Both the position numbers and the translations under genes were made by a program. From positions 40,987,631-41,051,630 of the forward strand of contig CM055102.1 in assembly GCA_029204225.1 (NCBI GenBank): DNA of 64,000 nt, given 5' to 3'. The notes beneath the pieces were generated by a model. That model made no database searches, had not been told where the DNA came from, and saw only the letters and a program-made list of their open reading frames with translations. Of this stretch, positions 44,587 to 55,064 are shown in pieces. Source of the DNA: Diphasiastrum complanatum (lineage: Eukaryota > Streptophyta > Lycopodiopsida > Lycopodiales > Lycopodiaceae). The stretch's first letter is position 1. Every line of letters begins with the position of its first letter.

Positions 44587-44880
44587 ACAAGGGCATGCCA
44601 AAAATAGTGGGTACTCCAAATCAATGAAGTGTGTTGCTCGAAAGGAGAATGTCTAGCTTATGACAATTTCAACAATATTTTTATTGATATTAATTAGTTG
44701 CTAACATTCATAATAGGATTTTATGGTATTACAAATGAGAGTGTGAATAACAAGCTAGTAGTTGTCCTTAAATTAGATGAGTCTGAAATTATAAAGGGAT
44801 AAAAATGGAGAGAGTTAGTCTTATAGTCATGAACGGAGCACTTTCAAATTCAAAACTCTAACACGGACTCAACTTCAGTG

Positions 44881-45297
44881 TTCAATCAGAGAATGATATT
44901 TGGTGGTTGGCAGCATTTCAGGTATAGTTTCTCTATTGCAATTTCTATTTGGATAATCATTTTTATGTTGATTTTATGATACAACAATATTTCATTTCTC
45001 TTCTAGGTGTTGAAAGAAGACCATGGCATTCTCTCATGGATATTTAGTAGAACATCATATCTTGCCATCATCAGAAATCACATGGAGGGAGTTCCACTTA
45101 TTGTTCCAAGCATTGGCGATTTCGACATAGAGTGGCATTTGGTAGGAGATCTAAAGACATTAAAGTGTATGTTCAACGTCTCTCACGAAGCTAATTCAAA
45201 GCACCCTTGTCTGTATTGCATGAAGACATCAAAGGACATGACAATGAGTACAAAAATATCAAGAGATCGAGAAGATATCACCAATTCCAATTTCTAA
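44881..45297 (+). pseudogene. Orphan coding remnant, later exons, transposase-like Cys segment
   Basis: SENDIWWLAAFQ ends at a donor CAG|GTATAG (44921/44922). The acceptor TTCTCTTCTAG| at 45006 joins it in frame to a 96-codon frame: VLKEDHGILSW, IEWHLVGDLKTLKCMFNV and HPCLYCMKTSKD. The pattern GDLKxL...xxxxxPCxxC occurs, as I recall, in large orphan transposase-like proteins of plants, fungi and cnidarians. I cannot name the family. The frame closes at 45297 and the next 120 bases are non-coding. Stops between 44587 and 44880 separate it from the preceding block. Confidence 0.4.
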
Positions 45298-46065
45298 TGT
45301 TAATATTTGTACATTACATGCAAAGGTGCGTATAATAGAAAAAAAAAATAACTTCACATATTATTTGCATGGAATACCAAGCCAGAATTATCTTCAAAGC
45401 AAGCCATTTCTAGATTAGAGGATGTTTTGTGTTAGGGCAATTTTCGGTAGGGGATTGGTTCACCAAAAGTCCTAAAAAAGTCAAGGGGCACCACTACTGA
45501 TGATGGTTATGCCCTACGTGAGTAACGGAGGTCTTGCCACATTCAATCCTAGGGGTTTCCTTTGTTACCCCATGTTCCCAAGCCAATGAGAGTTTTCCAG
45601 GCTCTCAGAAGTATGATTGTAAGGAGGGGGTATCAGCACTTTTGGTGCAATGATTCACTAGCTTTCTAGGGTCACGGTTCTGTAAAAATCTCTGGTTGCT
45701 AATTCATGCTATGATCTTGTTGAATTCGGCATCTAGATAGTCCTTAACAACTAAGGAATAGGCATGGTATGGTTTAGGACACCAACAATTGTTAAGGCAT
45801 TGTCTTTAGCTCTAGGGCACTACCTTTAACCTTTGGGAGTATGCCTTTAGACCCCTAGGGTGTAGCCTAACTTGTAAGGGCGCATTCTTAAAAATCTTCT
45901 GATTTTAACCACAGAACGTAAGGTTAGTACCCTTATGGTTTAGGGCGTGCACCGTCAATGTTCAAGATGCTACCTTAAAAGTTTAGGGCCGACTTCTCAT
46001 TCTGGGTCTAGGTCCCAAGAGGGATAAGTTATCACGTTTTGATATCTACAAGAAATACATTGTAT
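45298..46065. other. Unassigned sequence before a minus-strand LTR
   Basis: Contains CTTTAG/CTAGGG words near 45800-45870. No gene recognised. Confidence 0.4.
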
Positions 46066-46378
46066 TTCTGCAGGTGCTGGGAAGTTCGCATTTTTCGAGA
46101 TTTTGAAGAAGGCCCAAAATGACGAGATTTGCATGTACACATTTTTCACATTTTTTGCCTGTTGCCTTCATGTAAATCTACAGGCAGCTGAACTGTCATC
46201 GAAGTATCACCGAATCGTGAGTAAATATGTAGTGTCGCAAATTTTTGACTTTTTCGCTTGTGTAGAATCAAGTGTTTTTCTACAGAATTGCATATGCAGT
46301 CGACAGAAAAATAGAGTGGTAGGAAATAAAACTTGCAGCAATTTAGATGGATTAGAGGGTGAAGAAGATTAACTCCAA
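46066..46378 (-). repeat. Solo LTR-like fragment sharing the TGTCGCA/TTTTTGCCTGT motif
   Basis: CACATTTTTTGCCTGTTGCC, AGTGTCGCAAATTTTTGACT and TTTTTCGCTTGTGTAGAAT resemble the repeated block of the two Copia LTR families at 11-14 kb and 18-25 kb. The minus-strand start would be TATTGGAGTTAATCTTC, near the TGTTGGATT starts of those LTRs. No internal region is attached. Confidence 0.45.
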
Positions 46379-46639
46379 TAGTCCTCTCCACTTATCCCCT
46401 TCCATTCCAAAAACAATTAATTGCAAGTTGGAACATTGTGGAGACAAATGGAACTTTGATTATGTTGTTGATAGTAAGAGACCTCAATGTAAACAAGGGT
46501 GCTTTGAAATATGGCATTCAGTGGTGTGAATCTCAAATGTGCTAATGCAATTATGAAATGAATGATTAATTCAAATTGCTCTACAATGATGAATTACACA
46601 AATTATTCATTTTATTATTGCGTCAATTCGTGAAGGTTT

Positions 46640-46696
46640 TCTCTCTCTCTCTCTCTCTCTCTCTCACTCACACTCACACACACACACACACACACA
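46640..46696. repeat. (CT)13 followed by (CA)n
   Basis: A CT run to 46665, then CACTCACACTCACA and a CA run to 46696. Confidence 0.95.
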
Positions 46697-46915
46697 AATA
46701 TGATGTGATGTGATGAATGCTTTTGAATGTAACAAAGTTGAGCCTATACATATATGCTTTGTGGAGGTGTAACCAAAAGAAAAAGGTAGAGAATTAAAAT
46801 ATTGGCAAGATTCTAAAGGCGGCCTAGTGCTTGTTCTAAAGGTGGCCTAGTGCTTACAAGCACTAGGCAATATTTCTTGTTTAAAATTGCATGGCGTTCT
46901 CTGATATTTTTGCTG

Positions 46916-46916
46916 G

Positions 46917-46956
<40 letters not shown>
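46916..46956. repeat. (GA)n tract immediately before the SDR start codon
   Basis: GGGAGAGAGAG...GAGCGAGAGAGAGAGA ends at the A before ATG 46957. GAGA-type sequences are common in plant 5' leaders. Confidence 0.95.
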
Positions 46957-48386
46957 ATGGCGAACTCTCTGGCTGAGCGATGGAGTCTTCAAGGGCGTAC
47001 CGCTTTAGTGACTGGGGGAACTCGCGGCATTGGGTAACAAAAATAGCATCATCAAATACTACATAAAAAATCCCATCAGTTGTATTTTGATTCTTACTGT
47101 TTGAGCTATTATTGCATGTTTGATGATGCAATTATACACACAAATCTTCATGGTTCATCGTAATTTGGCCACCTCTGCATGCATCGGTTTGTGTTTTTGT
47201 GCTGTATTGAGATCCTTTGTGTCTGTATGTGGAGCCTGCAGTCGAGCTATTGTGGAAGAGCTTGCAGGGCTGGGAGCATCAGTTTACACTTGTGCCCGTT
47301 CTGAGAAAGACTTAAATGAGAGGTTACAGATTTGGAAGGAAGCAGGCCTGGCTGTTGAAGGATCGGTTTGTGATGTTTCTACTCGGGAAGCTCGTGAGAC
47401 GCTCATGACAAATGTGTCACAATTTTTCAATGGCAAGCTCGACATTTTGGTAAGTTTTTTTATGCAATATATACTCGTCTGCTGGCGCACAAACATCCAA
47501 GATTCCTAAGTAACCATGCCCTGCGTTCAATTTCTCAAGGAAAAATTTTCATCTAAGAGCCTAGTTCAATTCATTATTATCCTATTTCCATGCGAAGATC
47601 GTCATAGTATTATGAGCCTATAGCATAGATTTCAATTTAAGAGCTTAGTTTAGATTTCGTTGTCTTGTATTAATAGATCTTCATAGTCTCATGAGCTATA
47701 GCGTCCGTCAATTTCCATCTGAGAGTCTAGTTTAGATTTCATTATCTTGTTTTTATGCAAAGATCTCCGTAGTCTCATGAGCCTATATCATCAATTTCCA
47801 TCTATGAGCTTAGTTTAGTTTTGATTGTCTTCTTTTCATGGGAATATTTTCGTAGTCTCATGAGCCTATAGCATCAATTTCCATCTAATAACGAACATTA
47901 GATATCATTATCTTGTTTTCACGCAAAGATCTTCATAGTTTCATGAGCCTATAGCGTCAATGTAGTGTTACAAGGGCTGGCCCAGCCCAAAGTATTGGTG
48001 CAGAAAACGAAAATCTGGGGTTCCAGAGAATCCTATGGCCTTATCTACATTTGCATGAAATATCTAGAACATCAATTCTATGTCAGAATGAATTACAAAA
48101 TTATTTTTAATCAATTTTGAACAAGTGAGCCTTAGTTAGACTCACTCGTCCCTGCATGGTTCCCCTCAGGTGAACAATGTTGGAACAAATTTGAGGAAAG
48201 CAACTGTGGAGTATACAGCAGAAGATATCAGTTTCATTATGTCAACAAATTTTGAGTCTTCCTATCATCTATCACAACTCAGCCATCCTCTACTAAAATC
48301 TTCTGGTAGTGCAAGCATTGTGTTTATATCATCTGTTGCTGGAGTAGTTGCCATTCAAACAGGAACTTTGTATGCTGCAACCAAAG
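46957..48386 (+). CDS. Tropinone-reductase-like SDR, first three exons only (3' part missing)
   Basis: The family are NADP(H)-dependent short-chain dehydrogenases. Exons: 46957-47033, 47242-47449, 48170-48386. Introns are GT-AG (GG|GTAACA...GCCTGCAG|; TTG|GTAAGT...CCCTCAG|; AAAG|GTATC) and keep the frame. The 167 residues carry the Rossmann start [10 protein letters not shown] (residues 17-26), [18 protein letters not shown] (Arg favouring NADPH), [27 protein letters not shown], and the catalytic ISSVAG and LYAATK (Ser, Tyr, Lys). Homologues run ~260-275 residues. The final ~95 (cofactor/substrate loop and GG end) are not found by 64,000. Either a huge TE-filled intron extends past the window, or the gene is truncated. 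Its preserved splice sites and codons argue for a recently functional gene. Confidence 0.8.
47530..47965. repeat. ~83-bp minisatellite in intron 2 of the SDR, five copies
   Basis: The word ATGAGCCTATAGC recurs at 47612, 47691, 47777, 47860 and 47943. Each is preceded by AATTTCCATCTAAGAGCCTA, then ATTTCATTATCTTG- and AAGATCTTCATAGTCTC-like blocks. Confidence 0.88.
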
Positions 48387-49107
48387 GTATCAAATCATAT
48401 TAATATTAGAAAGTTGTTGTTTTGATTAGCTTGTATCTACAGCCAATGCATTTGAGGCTTCTCATTTATACACATCCTTATTAATGTAACTTTTCCTTTG
48501 TGGGATTTTCCTGCTTCTGGCTGCAATGTCTCCATCATTATTATAGAGATGATTGATTGTGAATGTTTTTCAAGCCATCTGTTCTTTTAATGCCCAACTA
48601 TGATGGGGCCTTAAACATCTATACTCAAAAGTGGGGCCTTAAACACCTTTACTCAAAAGTTTCTAGTGGAACACGTTCAATCCATTGTATTCCCAAAGAA
48701 TCTGGTTTTCTTATTACAAATGTTTGCTCTCACGAACTCTGTTTTGAGTGGATTAACAGAAAGTTATAGTTATGCTTTAAACAACATAAAAAGCATTTGT
48801 ATTGGGATAACATCAAAACCCAACAACATTTATATCCTGAAAATGTGTTATGAGGGACCCCCAACTAAACTCTTTGGACATGATTCATGAATAACTATCA
48901 AATGTAGGAGTGAGACTCTTTACAAGGTTGGATATGAAGTTGCCAACTGAGTCTTCGATTGAGAATACTGAGATGAGCGATATCCTTGCTCATAGAGCTC
49001 TCCAATTGATGTTGCAACTAGATGATTAGCCTGAAGATGGCCTCTTCTTGTATGGGAGGCACAACAAACTTGGCCAAGATAATTTGGGGTGGAATTAAGG
49101 CCTTACC
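48387..49107. other. Downstream of SDR exon 3, no further exon seen
   Basis: I looked for the expected next exon (GA-x-NQLTxxLAxEW) on the plus strand and did not find it. AT-rich sequence with a short direct repeat GTGGGGCCTTAAACA (about 48602-48652). Confidence 0.5.
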
Positions 49108-49142
49108 TGTCATGCCCATGACTGGTCTCAGGTAGCGTGTCC
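49108..49142. repeat. 35-bp direct repeat flanking the minus Copia, left copy
   Basis: TGTCATGCCCATGACTGGTC and the next 15 bases recur at 51207-51241 with one difference. TGTCATGCCC resembles an LTR start, but similarity ends after 35 bases. Confidence 0.85.
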
Positions 49143-49290
49143 GTTCATGCTTATGTACGGTTTTGAGCCTAGGTCACCCATCGCGGTTGAAACTCGGACG
49201 ATCAAGTTTTAGAAAGTAGCGGATTTCCTACACAATGAAAATGTCCAGAGTGCCCAGGATAGGGACAGACATTATGCAAATCAGAAAAGA

Positions 49291-50468
49291 TTACCGAGAG
49301 ATTTCCAAGTGGGGCTTTACAGGTACTGTGCCCCCCTTGACCTTGTGTGTTGAGTTTTCACCTAGGCACGCCTCTTGTCCATCACAAATCCCCACAAAGG
49401 TATCAAACCAATCCTTATGAGGGGTCATGTGCTTTGAAGCACCTAAGTCAATGTACCAACCACCTGTTGTAGCTTGTGAGGCCAATGCAACAGAAAATAA
49501 CTCAGCTTGCCTTACTTCATTCTGCTCCTCTCTTGCAACACTCTCAACAACATTTCTTCCTTGCTTCTTTGTGCCCTTCTTTTGCTTTGCAAGCTTCTTC
49601 CTGCACTCAAAAGCAAAGTGTCCATATTTACCACAGTAATTGCAATTCCCCTTCCTTCGAGGTGTGGAAGAGGTATCCAAGGAGTTGTGCTTCTGACATT
49701 TGCAAGTTCTCCATTCCTGGCTCAAGTGTTTGTGGTGCTCCTTTGTTCTTGTCTTTTCCTTTCTTCTTGTCCTTGGTTGGATTTTGCTTCTTCTTAGAAG
49801 CAAAGGCATGCTCTTGGAAATCTTCCCTCTTGGAAATCTTCCCTCTTGTAGAGATTACTCTTCTCATCTCCTCCTGTAACAAGAGACCATATACCTTTTC
49901 ATATGTAGGGATTTTCTCCCTCACAGATATCATCATCACAAAGTTCTGATAAGCATATGACAAGCTATTCAGAACTATTGGCACCAAGTCTTTGTCAGCA
50001 ATAGCATCTCCAAGCACAGAAAGCTAATATCTAAGATTCTGAACCTTAGTAAGATGATCAATAATCTCCCCTGTCTCCATCCTGAGAGTATACAACTTGC
50101 TCTTCAAGTAGAGAAGTCTAGTTGTACTTGCTATCTCATACAATGCACAAAGAATGTGCTAAGCATCTATAGGCCCTTTGGCTGACCTGATTAGAGGAAA
50201 TCACATTATCCCTCACTGACATGTTGATGATCCTGTGTGCCTTTTCCCCTCTCTTGATGTAGTCCTTGAGCTCAAGTTCTGATGTTGGCTCCTCACCTGT
50301 CACAAGCTTCCCACATTCTTTGTCTTCCAAAATGTTCTTGATCTTGAATTTCCAAATGCTAAAGTTAGTGCCATCAAGCTGACTGGCTTCAGTTAGCATG
50401 CTCTTTGCAAGACTAGACATAGCTGGATAGAAATAAAACACAAAATGTAAACTGGGGTTTTCACCCAA
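49291..50468 (-). pseudogene. Copia gag-protease, truncated
   Basis: From 50468 leftward: MSSLAKSMLTEASQLDGTNF and SIWKFKIKNILEDKE (gag start), MSVRDNVIS, then lesions. A 129-codon frame follows (IVLNSLSYAYQNFVMMISVR, YGLLLQEEMRR). The knuckle is CNYCGKYGHFAFEC (about 49640-49600; complete CX2CX4HX4C). The protease start WYIDLGASKHMTPH has Leu in place of the Ser of the DSG triad. The frame ends at 49291 where unrelated sequence begins, so integrase and RT are missing. A PBS-like TGTATCAGAGCAGG lies at 50831-50844 on the same strand. Confidence 0.8.
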
Positions 50469-50830
50469 CTAGGGTATGCAGCCACTTGCTCAATAACCCT
50501 CAGCTTCTGGATTTGAAACTATCCCACTATATGGCTGTCCTAGCCCTTGTCCAAGATCCACTAAGAACTTTCACTGAAGTTCCCACTGTAGAAAGCGCCC
50601 TCCTACAGCCCTGGCTGTCCAAAAAGACTCAAATTTTTTTCTCCGAAATTAGAAAGTTTTTGGATCATAGTGCTTCCCTTGCCAACAGTACTCCAACCAT
50701 GCAGATAGCATAGAGATCAGATGCCCCTACAGAAAGTGCGCCCTCCTCAAAGATAAGCTGCTCTCCAGGAATGGCAGGAATATGATCAAAACAGGTCCAA
50801 GCTTTCACCACACCACAGGCAACATAACCT

Positions 50831-50844
50831 GCTCTGATACAATT
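50831..50844 (-). other. Diverged PBS of the minus Copia
   Basis: The minus strand reads TTGTATCAGAGCAGG at the expected place, about 420 bases before the gag start. One base differs from TGGTATCAGAGC in the core. The 5' LTR should lie to its right (50845 to about 51200), where CTCTCTCTCTCTC and AT-rich sequence occur; no second copy was found. Confidence 0.6.
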
Positions 50845-51206
50845 GTAACTCCACTTTGTGTCAATCATCCCCACCTTGTGCCACATACTCTCTCTCTCTC
50901 ATGGACTCCATCTGACTATGCTGATCCCTGCTAAAAAACTCTCCTTTGGTCCCGTCAAGTATACCGAAACGATTCACCCTTGAATATAGCTAAAACCCAT
51001 GTATAAGGTATGAACCAAATTCAAAAAATGTATTTTTTGGGGGAAAGACCTTAACTTGTACCTCAAGCTTCCGAAATTCCATGGTTGAGATGCACCAATT
51101 CTTAGAGCTCTTAATCCTACCGTGGGCATTTACATTTGTTTGTGCTTCTAAGAGTAAGTAAATAAAATATATAATGGAGGGTGGACCAATGATGGATTCC
51201 CATTGT

Positions 51207-51241
51207 CATGCCCATGACTGGTCTCGGGTAGCGTGTCCATG
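51207..51241. repeat. 35-bp direct repeat flanking the minus Copia, right copy
   Basis: See 49108-49142; the two copies bracket the truncated Copia and its PBS. Confidence 0.85.
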
Positions 51242-53334
51242 CTAGGGATCAGTAGATCAACAGCCCGTAAGTTAATTGTGACTATAAGGGAATTGGGAAC
51301 CTTATGTGCATAAGGTCATAATTAATGGTTGTAGGCCTAAACTCATGATGGTGGATTTGTATGGGTCTATCAGTGAGTCATTGAGGAACTAGATGACATG
51401 GCCCAGATAGGCTGCACAGGTGTCCAGTGAGGTGTCACACTGCACTACTAGTGGTGCATGGGCCTTGGAGGGTATAAGTATACCTATTGGGCTCTCACTA
51501 GTGTATCCTTGATTATGAGACTGGTAGTCGTATGCTGCTGGTGTGATGCCACACTCCTCTCTGAGATTAATCCATAGCTTGGGGGCTAGATCCGTTTGAT
51601 CAAAGATTGGTTGGGTTGGTTTGTCCACCATCCGTTTGCCTTGTGTTGCTTGTTATTGGCATGCTTAGAATAGGATCCTTGATTTAGGACTTTATACCCA
51701 CCCTCATTCTGCTTCTCTCCTCTATGCTCTTCCTTCTCTCTCTTGCTATCTCATTGCTTGAGCTCTTTCTTTTTTGAGCAATTATCCAGGTATGCATCTG
51801 GTCGCTTGCCAACGAACTACTCCGCAAACTATGCCTTATTGCAATGTATATGCACTCAGTTTACATGAATACGTAGGTAAATCGCGATTCTCTGTCCACA
51901 CTTCATCATTGATGCTACAGCGATGGCTCGCTGGTGGACAGAATTATAACCAGTTTTTGGATTGTTTTCATCGCATTCAACATCGCTTCATGACTAGCGG
52001 AAATGCGCACCACTTTAGTAGAATGTTCACAACTATTGATCGCTGCCTGGCCAGCGAAATGTGCACTACTTTGGTAGATTGCTTACTGCTGTTGGTCGCC
52101 GTCTCTGATAGTAACTAATCATACATTAATGATACCTCTGGCCAACAGTAGATCGCTGCCCATGAAAGTACTTTTCTTGCAAAACCGTTGGTTTTTCTTG
52201 CAATGCTGATGAATGTTTATCATACGATGCATATAGTGTATGGGCGACCGCTTCCTGCTATACCACAACACGAATACATACTGAAGCTATCGATGGCAAG
52301 CCTTGAAACATGTTACTTCTAAAAGGATGTATGAAGGTAACTTAAGACTTGGTGCTTGTTAATTATAATGCTTTTAGGACTATTGTTGTAACCACGTGGA
52401 AGAAACGATCATGTTGACCTCTAAAGAACAATCTACTACACGCATTCATGTACGTACGAAAGACTTATAAACATTACTAATACTTAATGGTTTAAAGAGT
52501 ACTATCAATACATATGACCAAAGAAAAACCTTTTCTAAACAACCGTACCCACGTGAATGAAAGTAAACTAGGGCTCGCACTTATGAGTTAAAGTGTGTAT
52601 ATATTGTACCCTGACACCTACGAGAGTTTACAAACTTTACTTGTTGCACTAAAACATAATAATGGACTATAGCATGTTAGTAAATTACAGTATGTCGCAT
52701 CTTGTATTGTTGAATTGGTTCAAAGTTTGGTAGGCCTGAATGGCATGGATTTGCCCAGATCAGCTTGAATGCCATGGATTTTCCCAAGCATTTATACATA
52801 GAGTCCATTGAGTACCAAATGATTCACAGGTATTGATAGGTACAGAATGGCATGGATATGCCCTGCGACCGACTCCTATGGCCAAACTACACCTTTTCCA
52901 TGTGTTGTGATTGATTATGGCTTCGTCATTTTAAGCTATGTAATTGTAGTGTAATTATAGGAATACTTGCCTTATACTGATCAGTATGGCGGATGCCCTG
53001 ATACGGTAACATCAGGGCAAGACCTACGATGTGGAAAAATATCTGGTAGGGAAGATTGGACTAATGATTATACTTTCTAGTTAAGCTGATAGTGGATCTT
53101 GTTTCGGACATGGATGACAACTGATGATTAGCTATGACACCTGTCTTCCTCACTGAACTAACTCATGCGGTTGTGTTTTGTGGGATGGTGCCAGGTAACA
53201 ATTGAGTATCCTAAAACTTGCTTCACTTTATGGTGCCTTGTACTGTAATTTTTTCAGCTTCGTTTAAACCTGTTATGCTATAAGACAAAAGGATTCAAAG
53301 GATTTGGTCTTGACTTGTTCAAGGGGGACTATGT

Positions 53335-53336
<2 letters not shown>
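51242..53336. other. Intergenic sequence with one unidentified 114-codon frame
   Basis: 51774-52118 (+) is open (HLVACQRTTPQTMPYCNV, LQRWLAGGQNYNQFLDCF, CLASEMCTTLVDCLLLLV), with no known motif and no nearby plus-strand support. GAATG(G)CATGGAT words recur around 52740-52850. The left part (51242-51770) has LTR-like composition without a partner. Confidence 0.35.

Positions 53337-53401
<65 letters not shown>
53337..53401. repeat. (TC)32 microsatellite
   Basis: A 65-base uninterrupted run in AT-rich surroundings. Confidence 0.97.
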
Positions 53402-53403
<2 letters not shown>

Positions 53404-54330
53404 AATATTGTATAAGCATGCCGGTTGTGTAGCCTTGATGATGCAGTAGATGTTTCACACACGAATAGTTTATGTCATAGTACACACTCCAATATGGAGG
53501 ATTCTCTGCTTCCCATTACCTCGTTTTTCTCCAGAGTCGAAATCAGAGGATGAGGCGATCATGCCTTATAGACATTGAGATTAGACAATGTGTATACATA
53601 AAAATAAAATAAACATTTTTAGCTATAATCGGTATTGGAAAGGGTCTTTATTTGATTTAATAGAAAGTGCTACATCAATTAGATTGTGTTCTTTGCGTTT
53701 ATTTCATAGCAATTTTGTTTGCTGTGTGTGTGTGTGTGATGTTTTTTTAATCAAGATTTGCACAAACTTTGAAGCTTATTGAAAGTTGGATTAAATAATA
53801 CATAATTAGAAAAAATATTGACATATAATAATTTATTTACTTTAGATCAACTTCACAATGAATCTAAGTAGCATTGGAACGGTGTTTCGGGGCCCAATGT
53901 TCTAGAATGCAGAGTTCTGGAAACCTTGGACGCTGCTAAGATACAAATACAATAATTTTTTTTAGAACTGTCACCGCGATACTCATTTCCAATGCACTTT
54001 CTATGGAAATTGAGGTGCTTGTGGGGAGAGCAATAGCAAGGCCAAATAGGTTGTGTGAGCACGGCCATGATGTGTGGAAGGTGATTGTAGCACACATAAG
54101 AGGGCAAAAGTGTGTATGTAGAGATTTGCAAGCAAAAACTTCTTGAACTTTTTTTCACCCTTTTTTCTTTGCTTTGTTTGGAGGCTATAGTGCATCATTT
54201 TGAGTGGATCTTGTTGGTAGGATTGGCTGTAGGGTTGAAAGTGATTGTATGTTTCCAAGCTTCTTTTTGCATAGGTGATCACCATGAGTATTCATGTGGT
54301 TGATGTGCATGAAGTCCTTTTGTAGAGATT
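53402..54330. other. No recognised gene
   Basis: A GT run at about 53722-53739 and short frames only. Confidence 0.4.
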
Positions 54331-54834
54331 TTTTTCTAGGTGTAGGGTTTAGGTTTTAGTGATGAAGGGTAGGTCTTAGGCATCCATTTGGCATTATAAT
54401 TTAGGTCTTGGGCAGTTTTAGGAGAGTTAAAACTTCCTTTTTCCCACTTATCCACTTTGCATTGAGTTTTTGATCTTTTTTATAGCATCTTGAGGGTTTT
54501 TATACCCATGCATGTGGCGAGACAAGGTGTGTGGGCGGAGGTGGATCTCTTGGAGGGAGACACTGTAGTTTTTCCAGGTTCAAGTGCACAAAAATGGCAT
54601 TGCTTGTTTTGAGGTGGTACCCTTTAGAGTAGGACGATGAGGGTTAGATCACATTTGCTTGGTTTGACCAAGCCAGATGGGCAGACCATGGGCCTGGTAG
54701 TTCTTGCACTTGAGTGAGAGCACCTACTAAGCACATATGGAGGAGCAGCAATGATTGAGTCTAGGCTACAGATTTAGGCTAAAGATTGGTGGGCTGTTCT
54801 CTTGGCACAAGATTAGGGGCAGGTAGTAGTAACA
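54331..54834 (-). repeat. Probable 3' LTR of the minus Gypsy (outer edge unknown)
   Basis: The minus strand starts TGTTACTACTACCTGCCCC at 54834, directly after the polypurine AAGGGAGAGGGAG (54847-54835). The expected partner on the right (from 60837) does not align over the visible stretch, so the pair overlaps little or one is replaced. The left edge is arbitrary. Confidence 0.5.
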
Positions 54835-54845
54835 CTCCCTCTCCC

Positions 54846-55064
54846 TTAAGAACCGTCTTGGTCCTCTAAGACAAAATCTGGAAAAATCTTGCAAAGGACG
54901 CTGCCTCTTTCCCAAGTGGCATTCTCAAAACGCTGATCATTCCACTTGACCAGGTATTCTTTGTATAGAGTATGACGAGTCTGCGTCTCTCTACTGTCAA
55001 GAATCTCCTCTGGTTCATGTGGAGGTTGTTGAGAATCCAATGGGAGAACTAGAACACTGTCCAT
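54846..55064 (-). CDS. Chromodomain end of the Gypsy integrase
   Basis: A 72-codon frame overlapping the end of the integrase frame by 16 bases. PEEILDSRETQTRHTL, YKEYLVKWNDQRFENATWER and IFPDFVLED follow the chromodomain pattern of plant chromoviruses (EEILDxR... xxLVKWxxxxxxxATWE...FPxFxLED). Such domains target integration to heterochromatin marks in related elements. The aromatic cage is only partly kept: W of LVKW and W of ATWE are present, and Y/F of the first strand is absent. In the intact parent this would be fused to integrase; here a frame change at about 55060 separates them. Confidence 0.8.
   Translation of the reverse strand: MDSVLVLPLDSQQPPHEPEEILDSRETQTRHTLYKEYLVKWNDQRFENATWERGSVLCKIFPDFVLEDQDGS

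Noticed and set aside
47120-47509. 129-codon frame covering SDR exon 2 as a standalone gene
   Set aside because: Its first 40 residues lie in intron 1 and its end in intron 2; the spliced model with GT-AG junctions fits the SDR family.
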